Positions 17,469 through 28,059 of a stretch of 32,254 nt of DNA are shown in pieces. The stretch covers positions 1-32,254 of the forward strand of contig JAQXZE010000033.1 of assembly GCA_029227055.1 (NCBI GenBank), written 5' to 3'. Origin of the DNA: Oscillospiraceae bacterium. GTDB taxonomy: Bacteria > Bacillota > Clostridia > Oscillospirales > Acutalibacteraceae. The first letter of the stretch is position 1; the number at the start of each line of letters is the position of its first letter. A program made the position numbers and the translations under genes. The notes beneath the pieces were generated by a model that did not search any database, was not told where the DNA came from, and was given only the letters and a program-made list of their open reading frames with translations.

Positions 17469-20400
17469 ATGGCTTTTACACATCTTCATCTTCATACCGA
17501 ATATAGCTTGTTGGACGGTTGTTGCCGTATCAATAAGCTAATGAAAGCGGTAGCCGACCGCGGACAAACTGCCGTAGCAATTACAGACCACGGCGTTATG
17601 TACGGTGCTATCGACTTTTATAAAGCAGCCAAAAAGCATAATATAAAGCCAATTATCGGTTGCGAAGTGTATGTATCACCAAGAAAAATGACTGACAAGC
17701 AAAAGGTTTTCGACAGCGATTACAGTCATTTGGTTTTGCTCTGCGAAAATAATGAGGGATATGAAAACCTCATTAAGCTCGTTTCACTAGGCTTTACTAA
17801 AGGATTTTATTCTAAGCCGAGAGTTGACAAGGAAGTGCTTAAAAAATACAGTAAGGGGCTTATAGCTCTTTCTGCTTGTCTTGCAGGTGAAATACCGAAG
17901 GCGCTTGTACGCAGAAATTATGAAGAGGCAAAATCGAGCGCTTTATGGTTTAGGGAAACTTTCGGTGAAAACAACTTCTTTTTAGAGCTTCAGGACCACG
18001 GGATTGAAGAGCAAAAAATGATTAATCCTCTTATAAAGAAGTTATCCCGTGAGCTTTCAATACCTTTAGTTGCTACTAACGATGTTCATTATATAGAAAA
18101 CGACGACAGTATGATGCATAGGGTACTTTTGTGCGTTCAAACAGGCAATACTGTCGGCGGAGAAAATTCTTTTGAGTTTAAGACAAATGAATTTTATTTA
18201 AAAATGGAAAATGAAATGAGAGAGCTTTTTGCCGATGTGCCCGAAGCTCTTGATAATACTATGCTTATCGCTGAGCGTTGTAATGTTGAGTTCGAGTTCG
18301 GCAAAATTAAACTGCCCTTTTTTGATACAAAAGGTGAGGATCATCTAAAGTATTTTACCGCTCTTTGTATGGACGGTATGAAAAAAATATACGGCGATAA
18401 TCCCGAAAAATCAGTAATAGATAGGCTTAATTACGAAATATCTGTAATAGATAAAATGGGATATATCGATTACTTCTTGATTGTTTGGGATTTTGTGAAT
18501 TTTGCAAAGAAAAACGGAATTCCTGTGGGTCCCGGTAGAGGTTCGGGCGCAGGAAGTCTTGCGGCATACTGTATTGGAATTACAGGTGTTGACCCACTTA
18601 AATATAATCTCCTTTTTGAACGCTTTTTAAATCCTGAAAGGATTTCTATGCCTGACTTCGATATAGACTTTTGCTATGTTAATCGTCAGAAAGTGATTGA
18701 TTATGTAACCGAGAAGTACGGAAGTGACCATGTAGCCCAAATTGTAACCTTCGGTACAATGGCGGCAAGGGCGGCTGTAAGAGATGTAGGTAGAGCCCTT
18801 GATATACCTTATAATGTATGTGATAAGGTTGCAAAAATGATACCTCAGGCTATCGGTATGACCCTTGAAAGAGCTCTTGCGTCTTCGATAGAATTAAGGA
18901 ACCTTTATAATACAGATAAACAAATAACCGAGCTTATTGATATGGCTATAAAGGTTGAGGGTATGCCAAGACACGCTTCAACTCACGCGGCAGGCGTGGT
19001 AATTTCGGATAAACCGCTTAGCGATTATGTACCCCTAGCTGTTAATGATGAGGCTGTTGTAACACAGTACACCATGACCGACCTTGATGAGTTGGGTCTT
19101 TTAAAAATGGACTTTTTGGGACTTAGAAACTTAACAGTAATTTCTGATACCGAAAAGTCAATAAAACGAGAGAATCCAAATTTTTCTGTTGATAATATCC
19201 CGTTTGACGATAAAGATACCTTCGAGCTCATGGCAGATGGGCTTACCGACGGCGTATTTCAGTTTGAATCAGACGGTATGAAGAGTGTTCTAAGGCAGTT
19301 TGTTCCCGAAACTCTTGAAGATTTGATTGCGATTTTATCCCTTTATCGACCGGGACCTATGGATTCTATACCTAAATATATCCATAACCGACATAATCCC
19401 GAGGATGTTACCTACGATACGCCTTTATTAAAGCCTATTCTAGAGGTTACCTACGGGTGTATTGTTTATCAGGAGCAGGTAATGCAAGTGTTCAGAGAGC
19501 TTGCAGGATACTCGCTTGGAAGGGCTGATATTGTCCGTCGTGCTATGGCAAAGAAAAAGCACGATGTAATGGAAAGAGAACGAAATGCCTTTGTTTTTGG
19601 TGAAAAGGATAAGGACGGCAATGTTCTGTGTGAGGGTGCAGTAAATAGGGGTGTGCCCGAAGAAGTAGCGCAAAAAATATTTAATGATATGTCGGCGTTC
19701 AGTTCCTATGCCTTTAATAAGTCACACGCCGCCGCATATTCGGTAGTGGCTTATCAGACTGCATATCTAAAAGCTCATTATCCCGATAAGTATTTTGCTG
19801 CACTTTTAACCAGTATACTTGATTCGCCTGCAAAGGTGGCGCAGTATACGGCAGAATGTAAGCGTATGGGGATTAAAATTTTGCCGCCATCTGTTAATGA
19901 GAGCCTTGATAATTTCACCGCTGTTAAAGACGGTATAAGATTTGGCTTAAAAGCTATAAAAAATCTCGGCAAAGGCCTTATAGACAAGCTTATTGCCGAG
20001 CGTAACGCTTCGGGTGCTTATACTTCAATTTATGATTTTTGTAAGCGTAATTACGGCAGAGATTTAAACCGCCGCGCGCTTGAAGGACTTATAAAGAGCG
20101 GTGCTTTAGACGGTCTTGCGGCTAATCGCAGACAGATGCTATATAATATTGATAATATACTGTCGGTTGTAGAGAGCGAAAAACGCTTTTCGGGTGACGG
20201 TCAGCTTGATATTTTCGGCGATACCGAAGAAAAAACCGATTATAAGCTCACCGAGATGGATGAAATGTCCGAAGCGGAGCTTCTTGCTATGGAAAAGGAG
20301 TCTACGGGACTCTATCTTTCGGGACATCCAATGTCAAAATACCGAGGTTTCATAAAAAAAGCAGGCTTTGCTACTGTTGACGCCATATTAAAGAAAAAAT

Positions 20401-20918
20401 ATTCCGATAATTCCAGAGTCAGTGTGGCGGGTGTAATAAGTAGCATAAAGGTGCGTCAGCTTAAAAACAATACGGTTATGGCAAACCTAACTTTTGAAGA
20501 TGTTACGGGTGCGGTCAGCGTTACCGCCTTTTCAAGCACATATCTTAATTATCGCTCACTGTTTGCACTGAATAAACCTCTTGTTATAAGGGGCAGAATA
20601 TACGAGCGCGAAGAAAAAGAGGTTGAGCTTGTATGTGAAAAGGTCGAGAGTATACCTGAGGGGGCAGAGAAATATACAGATACCCCTAAGGTAAAAACGG
20701 GACTTTACTTGCGGGTTAAAAATATGGAGACCGAAGAATTTAAAAATGCGGCTGAAGTATTAAAGGAATTTAAAGGCGATGTTCCTGTTATCGTTGTCTG
20801 CACGGATACAGGTAAAAAATTCGAAATATCAAAAGAACTACGGGTTAAAAACGATGCTGCCTTAATTTCTAGGCTTGAATACCTTTTAGGTCGCGATAAT
20901 GTAAAGGGCGTATTTTAA
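17469..20918 (+). CDS. dnaE: DNA polymerase III subunit alpha
   Basis: 1149 aa: N-terminal PHP domain (FTHLHLHTEYSLLDG), GPGRGSGAGSLAAYCIGIT, PDFDIDF, C-terminal OB-fold. Confidence 0.97.
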   Translation: MAFTHLHLHTEYSLLDGCCRINKLMKAVADRGQTAVAITDHGVMYGAIDFYKAAKKHNIKPIIGCEVYVSPRKMTDKQKVFDSDYSHLVLLCENNEGYENLIKLVSLGFTKGFYSKPRVDKEVLKKYSKGLIALSACLAGEIPKALVRRNYEEAKSSALWFRETFGENNFFLELQDHGIEEQKMINPLIKKLSRELSIPLVATNDVHYIENDDSMMHRVLLCVQTGNTVGGENSFEFKTNEFYLKMENEMRELFADVPEALDNTMLIAERCNVEFEFGKIKLPFFDTKGEDHLKYFTALCMDGMKKIYGDNPEKSVIDRLNYEISVIDKMGYIDYFLIVWDFVNFAKKNGIPVGPGRGSGAGSLAAYCIGITGVDPLKYNLLFERFLNPERISMPDFDIDFCYVNRQKVIDYVTEKYGSDHVAQIVTFGTMAARAAVRDVGRALDIPYNVCDKVAKMIPQAIGMTLERALASSIELRNLYNTDKQITELIDMAIKVEGMPRHASTHAAGVVISDKPLSDYVPLAVNDEAVVTQYTMTDLDELGLLKMDFLGLRNLTVISDTEKSIKRENPNFSVDNIPFDDKDTFELMADGLTDGVFQFESDGMKSVLRQFVPETLEDLIAILSLYRPGPMDSIPKYIHNRHNPEDVTYDTPLLKPILEVTYGCIVYQEQVMQVFRELAGYSLGRADIVRRAMAKKKHDVMERERNAFVFGEKDKDGNVLCEGAVNRGVPEEVAQKIFNDMSAFSSYAFNKSHAAAYSVVAYQTAYLKAHYPDKYFAALLTSILDSPAKVAQYTAECKRMGIKILPPSVNESLDNFTAVKDGIRFGLKAIKNLGKGLIDKLIAERNASGAYTSIYDFCKRNYGRDLNRRALEGLIKSGALDGLAANRRQMLYNIDNILSVVESEKRFSGDGQLDIFGDTEEKTDYKLTEMDEMSEAELLAMEKESTGLYLSGHPMSKYRGFIKKAGFATVDAILKKKYSDNSRVSVAGVISSIKVRQLKNNTVMANLTFEDVTGAVSVTAFSSTYLNYRSLFALNKPLVIRGRIYEREEKEVELVCEKVESIPEGAEKYTDTPKVKTGLYLRVKNMETEEFKNAAEVLKEFKGDVPVIVVCTDTGKKFEISKELRVKNDAALISRLEYLLGRDNVKGVF

Positions 20919-20925
20919 ATAATGC

Positions 20926-20954
20926 TTGACTTTTTTGTATGTTAGTAGTATAAT
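20926..20954 (+). promoter_or_regulatory. Sigma-A promoter of the rimP-nusA-infB operon
   Basis: TTGACT (20926-20931), 17 nt, TATAAT (20949-20954). Confidence 0.8.
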
Positions 20955-20974
20955 AATTGCATAGTAAGTAAGAA

Positions 20975-21000
20975 AGGTGAGTGGGGAAACCCACTCACTT
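20975..21000 (+). promoter_or_regulatory. 5'UTR hairpin with GAAA tetraloop upstream of rimP
   Basis: aggtgagtggg-gaaa-cccactcactt: 9 perfect G-C-rich pairs plus G-U and A-U closing pairs. Confidence 0.75.
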
Positions 21001-21021
21001 TTATTATGGAGGAATGTGAAT

Positions 21022-21474
21022 ATGGCATCTGTGTCCGAAAAAGTTTTTGCACTCGTTAAAAAAACTGTCGAAGAGCAGGGTGTTGACCTTTGGGATGTTC
21101 GCTATTTAAAAGAGGGCTCATCCTATTATTTAAGGGTTTTCATTGATAAGGCTGACGGCATAAATATTGACGACTGCACTAATGTTTCCCACGCGATAGA
21201 CCCTTTGCTTGACGAGGCTGACCCGATAAAAGACCCGTATTATTTAGAGGTTTGCTCACCGGGTATCGAGCGCGAGCTTGTAAGACCTGAACATTTTGAA
21301 AAAATGCTCGGTCAAAAAATCAAGGTTCGTCTTTTTAAGGCGGTCGATTCTGTAAAAGAATTTATCGGTATATTAACCGCATATAACGGTGATATAACAA
21401 TGGATGTAAACGGCACAGAGCAATGCTTTGCAAAATCGGATGTTGCAAAGGTTCACTTGTGTGATTTTGAGTAA
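21022..21474 (+). CDS. rimP: Ribosome maturation factor RimP
   Basis: LWDVRYLKEGSSYYLRVFIDKADGINIDDCTNVSHAIDPLLDE and EVCSPGIERELVRPEHF. Start set to ATG 21022 behind ggagg; the listed start lies in the leader hairpin. Confidence 0.95.
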   Translation: MASVSEKVFALVKKTVEEQGVDLWDVRYLKEGSSYYLRVFIDKADGINIDDCTNVSHAIDPLLDEADPIKDPYYLEVCSPGIERELVRPEHFEKMLGQKIKVRLFKAVDSVKEFIGILTAYNGDITMDVNGTEQCFAKSDVAKVHLCDFE

Positions 21475-21507
21475 ATTATTTTGATTAATCGGAGGTATTT
21501 ATAAAAA

Positions 21508-22593
21508 ATGGCAAAGATAAAATTAACTGCAAAAGAAAAGAAGGATAACAAAGAATTTTTTGAAGCTTTAAGACAAATGGAGCAAGAACGCGGTATTCCT
21601 GTAGAGTTCCTCGTTGAAAAGGTATCAGAAGCTATTATAGTAGCAGCTCGTAAGGATTTTGGAAATCAGGATATCGTTACCTGCACTATTGACCTTGAAA
21701 AAGAAATTTTTATGGTAACTGCTCGTAAAGAGGTTGTTGATGTAGTAGAAAATCCCTTTACACAGATTTCTAAAGAAGATGCAGTAGCTATTGATTCTAA
21801 AGCTGAGGTTCAAGGCTTTGTTGATGTTAAGATTGACCCCAAGAATTTTGGTCGTTTTGTAGCGCAAAACTCTAAAAACAATTTCCGTCAAGGAATAAGA
21901 GAGGCTCAAAAAGGTCATATTTTAGCTGAGTTCCAACGTCACAATAAAGAATTACTTACCGCAGTTGTTGAGCGTATTGATCCGAGAACCGAAAATGCAA
22001 TACTTACAATCGGCGGAAATGAAGCAACCTTACCGAAATCTGAACAGGTGCCTGATGAGGTTCTTCGTGAGGGTGACCACATTAAAGTATATGTTGTTGA
22101 TGTAAAGGAAACCGACAGAGGACCGAGAGTTATGCTTTCCCGTACACATCCGGGACTTGTAAAGCGTCTTTTTGAAACCGAAGTACCTGAAATATTTGAC
22201 GGTACTATTGAAATTAAATCTGTTGCCCGTCAAGCAGGTTCCAGAACAAAGATTGCAGTTTACTCTCCGAATGAAGAAATCGACCCTGTAGGAGCTTGTA
22301 TCGGTCCTAAGGGTATTCGTGTTAATAAGATAGTAGATGTTTTAGGCGGAGAAAAAATTGACATTGTTAAATACAGTGAAGACCCCGTTGCATTTGTTTC
22401 TGAAGCACTTTCTCCTGCAAGGGTTGTATCGGTTGAAATAATGAGCACTGAGCCTAAGGTTTGCAAAGCGAGTGTTCCTGAATCACAACTTTCTCTTGCT
22501 ATCGGCAATAAGGGACAAAATGTTAGACTTGCCGCTAAGCTTACAGGTTGGAAGATAGATATACATCCCGAAAGTGGATTTTTCGGTGAATAA
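21508..22593 (+). CDS. nusA: Transcription termination/antitermination factor NusA
   Basis: S1 and KH domains: GPRVMLSRTHPGLVKRLFETEVPEI, GACIGPKGIRV, AIGNKGQNVRLAAKLTGWKIDI. Confidence 0.97.
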   Translation: MAKIKLTAKEKKDNKEFFEALRQMEQERGIPVEFLVEKVSEAIIVAARKDFGNQDIVTCTIDLEKEIFMVTARKEVVDVVENPFTQISKEDAVAIDSKAEVQGFVDVKIDPKNFGRFVAQNSKNNFRQGIREAQKGHILAEFQRHNKELLTAVVERIDPRTENAILTIGGNEATLPKSEQVPDEVLREGDHIKVYVVDVKETDRGPRVMLSRTHPGLVKRLFETEVPEIFDGTIEIKSVARQAGSRTKIAVYSPNEEIDPVGACIGPKGIRVNKIVDVLGGEKIDIVKYSEDPVAFVSEALSPARVVSVEIMSTEPKVCKASVPESQLSLAIGNKGQNVRLAAKLTGWKIDIHPESGFFGE

Positions 22594-22625
22594 TTAAACC
22601 TTTTTAAATGGAAGGAAGAGTATAA

Positions 22626-22895
22626 TTGGCTAACAAAAAAATTCCTATGCGTATGTGTGTCGGTTGTAGGGAAATGAAACCTAAGACCGAGCTTGTACGG
22701 GTTGTCAGGACTACAGACGGTGAAATTAAGCTTGATTTTACAGGAAAGCTGAATGGCAGAGGCGCGTATATTTGTAAGGATAATCAGTGCCTAAAAAAAG
22801 CTGAGAAGTCGAGCGCACTTCAAAGAGCGTTTGAAGTAAATGTCTCTAAGGAAATCTATCAGACTTTAAGTGAGGAGATTTCGGGTGACGAATAA
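22626..22895 (+). CDS. ylxR: YlxR/RnpM family RNA-binding protein
   Basis: IPMRMCVGCREMKPKTELVRVVR and GRGAYICKDNQCLKKAEK. TTG start. Confidence 0.93.
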   Translation: MANKKIPMRMCVGCREMKPKTELVRVVRTTDGEIKLDFTGKLNGRGAYICKDNQCLKKAEKSSALQRAFEVNVSKEIYQTLSEEISGDE

Positions 22896-23211
22896 TAAAA
22901 TATTAACCCTTTTAGGTTTTGCTGCAAAGGCAGGTAAGTTATCTTACGGTATGGATTCGGCAAAAGAGGCTGTTTTAAAATCCAAATCAAAGCTTGTTGT
23001 TGCGGCAGAAGATATTTCACCGAAAAGCAAAAAGGAAATAGCCTTTTACTCTGATAAAATTGGTGTCAAGGTACTTGTTGTTGACACTCTTAATATCGAA
23101 AATATTTCACATGCGATAGGAAAAAGATGCGGAATAGTTTCGGTTAACGATGAATCGTTTGCAAATGGAATTATGAATGCATCTATAATGGGAGGAAATG
23201 CTAATGAATAA
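22885..23211 (+). CDS. ylxQ: L7Ae/L30e-family ribosomal-like protein (YlxQ)
   Basis: [44 protein letters not shown], located between ylxR and infB. GTG 22885 behind gaggag. Confidence 0.9.
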   Translation: MTNNKILTLLGFAAKAGKLSYGMDSAKEAVLKSKSKLVVAAEDISPKSKKEIAFYSDKIGVKVLVVDTLNIENISHAIGKRCGIVSVNDESFANGIMNASIMGGNANE

Positions 23212-25771
23212 TAAATATAAATTAAGTGATTTGGCAAAAGATTTTAATATGACTGCTAAGGAAATTTCAGCACTCTTGCTATCGGCTACAGGTGTTGAAA
23301 AGAAGTCAGGTGCTTCTCTTGTTGAAGACGAAATTGCAGTTGTTTTTAATGAACTTACAAAGGCTAATACTGTTAAAAATTTTGAAGAATACTTTTCTAC
23401 AGGTGCAGAGGCAAGAGCTGCCGCTGCCAAAAAGCGTCAGGACGATAAGAATAAAATGTTAGCTGACCAGATGGCTATTTTAGAGCAGTTAAAAGCTGCT
23501 GCAGCTGCCGAAGAAAAGAAAACCAAGAAAGAAGAAACCCCCAAGAAAGAGGCAGAAGAAAAGCCTAAAAAGGCCGAAAAGGCGCCTGATCCAAAAGAGG
23601 AAAAGGTAGAGGCTCCAAAAGCTGAAAAGAAACCTGCTGTTAAAAAGACAGAAAAGGCAGAAAAGGTTGAGAAAACAGAAAAGGCTCCAAAGCCTGAGAA
23701 AACCGAGAAAGCGGCTCCTGTAAAAGAGGTTTATGACGGACCGTTGGTAGCACCGCCTAAAAAGGAAAAAAAGCACGGCGAAGCACCAAACCGTGGCCCT
23801 GCTCAGATTCGCCATGTAGATACAAGGTCTTCCCATGTTAATATGGATAAATATAACGAGAAGTATGAGACTATTGCTCCCGCAAATTCTATGCGTGACA
23901 ACTATTCTCGTAAGCAGAAAATCAAGCAAAAATCTCAGGATTATAAGCGTCCTCAGGGTGCTAAGCGTGAGACCGAGGCCGATAAAATGCGCCGTTTACA
24001 GTTGGAGCGTATCAAAAAAACTCCAATTACTGTTACAGTTGGCGATGAAATAACAGTAGGCGAGCTCGCGGCAGGTCTTAAAAAGACAGCTGCCGAGATT
24101 ATCAAGGTTCTCTTAAAGCTTGGTATGATGGCTACTGTTAATCAGGTTATCGACTATGATACTGCAGAAATTGTTGTATCAGAGCTTGGAGCTAAGATTG
24201 AACGTGCAGTTGTAGTTACAATCGAAGAGCAAATTATGGACGTTACCGAAGATGCCGCAGAAGATTTACAGACAAGAAGTCCTATCGTTGTTGTTATGGG
24301 ACACGTTGACCACGGTAAAACTTCACTTCTTGATGCTATCAGAAATACTGCTGTTACAGATACAGAGGCAGGCGGTATTACACAGCATATCGGTGCTTAC
24401 AGAGTAAACTGCAATGGTCAGGACATCACATTCCTTGATACTCCCGGACACGCAGCCTTCACCTCAATGCGTCAGCGCGGTGCTATGGCAACTGATATTG
24501 CTATCCTAGTTGTTGCTGCAGACGACGTTATTATGCCACAGACAATTGAGGCTATAAACCACGCAAAAGCTGCAGGCGTTCAGATTATAGTTGCAGTTAA
24601 TAAGATGGATAAACCTGAAGCTAATCCCGATAGAGTTTTACAGCAGCTTACAGAGCATTCACTTGTTCCTGAAGAATGGGGCGGTGATGTTATCTGTGTT
24701 CCCGTATCTGCTAAAACTCACGACGGTATTGATAAGCTTCTTGAGAACGTTATCTTAGTTGCAGAAATGCTTGAACTCAAGGCTAACCCCAACAGAAGGG
24801 CGAAGGGTGTTGTTATTGAGGCTCGTCTTGATAAGGGTAGAGGTCCTGTTGCAACCCTTCTTGTACAAAACGGTACACTTAAAACCGGTGATATTATTGT
24901 TGCAGGTACATCTGTTGGTAGAGTTCGTGTTATGACAAATGAAAACGGCAGAACTGTTGAAGAAGCAGGTCCGTCTGTACCTGTAGAGATTACAGGTCTC
25001 GCAGAAACTCCCTCTGCAGGCGATAACTTTGACGCAGTTTCTGATGAGCGTCTAGCACGTCAGCTTGTTGAACAGCGTAAGCAAAAGGCTAAGGATGACC
25101 TTAATAATGCAAGACAAAAGGTTACTCTTGATAACCTCTTTACACAGCTTAGCGAAGGCGACCTTAAAGAGCTTAATGTTATCATTAAAGCCGACGTTCA
25201 GGGTAGTGTTGAGGCGGTTAGAGAGAGCCTTGTTAAGCTTTCAAATGAAGAAGTTAGAGTTAATGTTGTACACGGCGGTGTTGGTGCTATTAACGAATCA
25301 GATATCGTTTTAGCACAGACCTCAGGTGCAATTGTTGTAGGCTTTAATGTCCGTCCCGATTCTGTTGCTAAGGAAATTGCAGAACGCGAGGGCGTTGATG
25401 TTCGTATGTACCGCGTAATTTACGATTGTATCGAAGAAATCGAATCCGCTATGAAGGGTATGCTTGACCCCAAGGTTCGCGAGGTTGTTCTCGGTACTGT
25501 TGAGGTTAGAAATGTTTATAAGATTTCAAGCTTCGGTACTATTGCAGGTTGTTATGTAACAAGCGGTAAGGTAACCCGTGCTTGTCAGATTCGTATTGTT
25601 CGTGACGGTATTGTTATTGTTGAAGACCATATTGCTTCACTTCGTCGTTTTAAGGATGATGTTAAGGAAGTAGCACAGGGTTATGAGTGCGGTATCGGTC
25701 TTGAGAAATTTGCCGATATTAAAGAGGGCGACATATTTGAAGCCTTTATTATGGAGGAGTACAGAGATTAA
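23204..25771 (+). CDS. infB: Translation initiation factor IF-2
   Basis: GTPase motifs [29 protein letters not shown] and a Lys/Ala/Glu/Pro-rich N-terminal linker. Start 23204 has better spacing from ggagg than 23198. Confidence 0.97.
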   Translation: MNNKYKLSDLAKDFNMTAKEISALLLSATGVEKKSGASLVEDEIAVVFNELTKANTVKNFEEYFSTGAEARAAAAKKRQDDKNKMLADQMAILEQLKAAAAAEEKKTKKEETPKKEAEEKPKKAEKAPDPKEEKVEAPKAEKKPAVKKTEKAEKVEKTEKAPKPEKTEKAAPVKEVYDGPLVAPPKKEKKHGEAPNRGPAQIRHVDTRSSHVNMDKYNEKYETIAPANSMRDNYSRKQKIKQKSQDYKRPQGAKRETEADKMRRLQLERIKKTPITVTVGDEITVGELAAGLKKTAAEIIKVLLKLGMMATVNQVIDYDTAEIVVSELGAKIERAVVVTIEEQIMDVTEDAAEDLQTRSPIVVVMGHVDHGKTSLLDAIRNTAVTDTEAGGITQHIGAYRVNCNGQDITFLDTPGHAAFTSMRQRGAMATDIAILVVAADDVIMPQTIEAINHAKAAGVQIIVAVNKMDKPEANPDRVLQQLTEHSLVPEEWGGDVICVPVSAKTHDGIDKLLENVILVAEMLELKANPNRRAKGVVIEARLDKGRGPVATLLVQNGTLKTGDIIVAGTSVGRVRVMTNENGRTVEEAGPSVPVEITGLAETPSAGDNFDAVSDERLARQLVEQRKQKAKDDLNNARQKVTLDNLFTQLSEGDLKELNVIIKADVQGSVEAVRESLVKLSNEEVRVNVVHGGVGAINESDIVLAQTSGAIVVGFNVRPDSVAKEIAEREGVDVRMYRVIYDCIEEIESAMKGMLDPKVREVVLGTVEVRNVYKISSFGTIAGCYVTSGKVTRACQIRIVRDGIVIVEDHIASLRRFKDDVKEVAQGYECGIGLEKFADIKEGDIFEAFIMEEYRD

Positions 25772-26127
25772 TGGCAGGATATAAAATTAACCGAGTAACC
25801 TCTGATATTAAAATTGCTTTGGCAGAGTTGTTGCGGGAGGTAAAGGACCCGAGAGTTAGCAAGCTTTTAAGCATTGTAAAGGTGGATGTTTCGAGCGATA
25901 TGTCTTATGCTACGGTTTATGTGAGTGCCATTGAGGGTATGGATGCTACAAAAGAGTCCGTAAAAGCACTCAATAAATCCGCTGCAGGATTTTTGCGCAG
26001 ACAGTTAGGTGCCAGCCTTTCTCTTCGAAAAGTTCCCGAGCTCAGATTTATCGCGGATGACTCTTTAGAGAGAAGCGCACAGATTTCAAAAATTATTGAC
26101 TCATTTTCCGATGATGATAAAAATTAA
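25771..26127 (+). CDS. rbfA: 30S ribosome-binding factor RbfA
   Basis: KDPRVSKLLSIVKVDVSSDMSYATVYVS and LRRQLGASLSLRKVPELRFIADDSLERSAQI. Overlaps the infB stop (TAATG). Confidence 0.95.
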   Translation: MAGYKINRVTSDIKIALAELLREVKDPRVSKLLSIVKVDVSSDMSYATVYVSAIEGMDATKESVKALNKSAAGFLRRQLGASLSLRKVPELRFIADDSLERSAQISKIIDSFSDDDKN

Positions 26128-26187
26128 TTGATATTACCGTAAAGGCTGTAATATTTACCGTTTTTTCAGAAAGGAACTAAAGGTCTG

Positions 26188-27168
26188 ATGAAAGAAAAAA
26201 ACAATTTAAGTTGTCGCGAACTAACTTTACGCAAAACCGCGGCATTTATTAAAAAACACGATAATTATGTCATTTTAACACACTCTTCGCCTGACGGTGA
26301 TACATTAGGTGCAGGTTACGCGCTTTATTACGGACTTAAAGAAATAGGTAAAACCGCATCGGTTATTTGCCCTGATTTAATTCCTAAAAAATACGATTAT
26401 TTTGTGCACGAAACCGACCATGTAAATCGTGAAACTGCAACAGTAATTGCAGTTGATGTTGCTGATAAAAAGCTTTTGGGCTCACTTGACGAGGTGTTTG
26501 GTGATATAGTTGACCTTAGCATTGACCACCATATATCTAATACAAGATTTGCAAAAAATTTGTATTTGGACGCAAATGCTGCCGCTACCTGCGAAATTAT
26601 ATATGAACTATTAAGCTTTATGAGGGTGAATATTAATACAATTACCGCAAAGGCGCTCTATACAGGTCTTGCTACTGATACAGGATGCTTTAAATATTCA
26701 AATGTAACTGCAAAAACTCATTATATTGCATCACAGCTTTATGAGTTTCCTGTAGATGCGGCTAATATCAATAAGCTTATGTTTGATACAAAATCTAAAA
26801 AACTTTTAGAGCTTGAGCGTATGGTACTTGATACTGCAGAATTCCATTTTGATGATAAATGTATGCTTCTAACTGTTACCGAACAAATGCAGGAAAAAAC
26901 GGGCTGCAGCGGTCCTGATTTAGAGGGAATTGCAGTTATTTCCAGAAGTGTTGAGGGTATAGAAGCAGGTGCTACCATTAAACAGATAGGTGAAAAGACT
27001 TATAAAGTTTCACTTAGAACATATCCTCCGATTGATGCTTCCCTTATATGTAAACAACTCGGCGGCGGCGGTCATATTGCTGCGGCGGGAGCAACTGTTG
27101 AGGGTGAGTTAGACGAGGTTAAAGCTAAGATTTTGACTGCAGTTAAAAATGTTATGGAGGAAGTCTGA
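26188..27168 (+). CDS. nrnA: DHH/DHHA1 family phosphoesterase (NrnA-like oligoribonuclease/pAp phosphatase)
   Basis: HSSPDGDTLGAG, SIDHHISN, C-terminal GGGGHIAAAGA. Confidence 0.88.
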   Translation: MKEKNNLSCRELTLRKTAAFIKKHDNYVILTHSSPDGDTLGAGYALYYGLKEIGKTASVICPDLIPKKYDYFVHETDHVNRETATVIAVDVADKKLLGSLDEVFGDIVDLSIDHHISNTRFAKNLYLDANAAATCEIIYELLSFMRVNINTITAKALYTGLATDTGCFKYSNVTAKTHYIASQLYEFPVDAANINKLMFDTKSKKLLELERMVLDTAEFHFDDKCMLLTVTEQMQEKTGCSGPDLEGIAVISRSVEGIEAGATIKQIGEKTYKVSLRTYPPIDASLICKQLGGGGHIAAAGATVEGELDEVKAKILTAVKNVMEEV

Positions 27169-28055
27169 TGCAAGGATTTTTGCTTCTTAACAAACCTGCA
27201 AATATGACTTCTTTCGGTGCGGTGGCTCGTATCAAGAGATTATCAGGGGAAAAGAGGGTCGGTCACACCGGCACGCTTGACCCTATGGCAACGGGTGTGT
27301 TGCCGATATTTCTCGGTAGAGCTACAGCACTTTCGTCATATCTGATTGAAGCAGATAAAGAGTATACGGCTAAAATAAAGCTCGGTGTTGCAACTGATAC
27401 CTGTGATATTACAGGAAGTGTTTTATCTTCTAATACTGTTAATGTAACCGATGAAGCTCTACTTTCTGTTTTAGACAGTTTTAGGGGCAAAATATTGCAG
27501 ACTCCACCTATGTACAGTGCAATTAAAAAGGACGGCGTCCGTCTTTATGAGCTTGCAAGACAGGGCCGTACTGTAGATATCCCCAAAAGAGAGGTTACGG
27601 TTTATTCAATAGAGCTTTTGTCACCTCTTGATGCTGATAATACCTTCGAAATATCAGTTAGGGTATCAAAGGGTACATATATCCGTTCGCTTGCAAGGGA
27701 TATAGGGGAGAGACTTGGGTGCGGAGCCACCCTTACAAGTCTAACCCGAACCAAAACCTCAGGATTTACTCTTTCGGACTGTGTATCACTTGACGATTTA
27801 ACAGAAGAAAACATTGAAAAATATTTAATGAGTGAAGAAAAAGCGATAGAATATATACCTGAACTTTTTGTGACAGAGCGTCAGGCAATTCGCTTTACTA
27901 ATGGCGGTCAGCTTGGATTTGAGCGTATAAAATCAAGAGAATTCAAGCCTGATGAATTGTACAGAATAAAATTTGAAGACAAATTTTTAGGAATTGGCTA
28001 TGCAGATTGCGAAAACAGTGAGATAGCCATTAAATGTGTAATCAATAAACTTTAA
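27168..28055 (+). CDS. truB: tRNA pseudouridine(55) synthase TruB
   Basis: GFLLLNKPANMTSF, KRVGHTGTLDPMATGVLPIFLGRAT, SKGTYIRSLARDIGERLG. Overlaps the nrnA stop (TGATG). Confidence 0.96.
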   Translation: MQGFLLLNKPANMTSFGAVARIKRLSGEKRVGHTGTLDPMATGVLPIFLGRATALSSYLIEADKEYTAKIKLGVATDTCDITGSVLSSNTVNVTDEALLSVLDSFRGKILQTPPMYSAIKKDGVRLYELARQGRTVDIPKREVTVYSIELLSPLDADNTFEISVRVSKGTYIRSLARDIGERLGCGATLTSLTRTKTSGFTLSDCVSLDDLTEENIEKYLMSEEKAIEYIPELFVTERQAIRFTNGGQLGFERIKSREFKPDELYRIKFEDKFLGIGYADCENSEIAIKCVINKL

Positions 28056-28059
28056 AGGA

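Noticed and set aside
20977-21021. N-terminal extension of RimP (MSGETHSLLLWRNVN)
   Set aside because: Encoded by the leader hairpin; ATG 21022 has a proper ggagg RBS.
23489-23929. 146-aa minus-strand Phe/Leu-rich ORF
   Set aside because: Antisense shadow of the Lys/Glu-rich IF-2 linker; compositional artefact.
26128-26187. Possible terminator between rbfA and nrnA (taccgt repeats plus T-run)
   Set aside because: Only short direct repeats, no convincing stem; nrnA belongs to the conserved operon.
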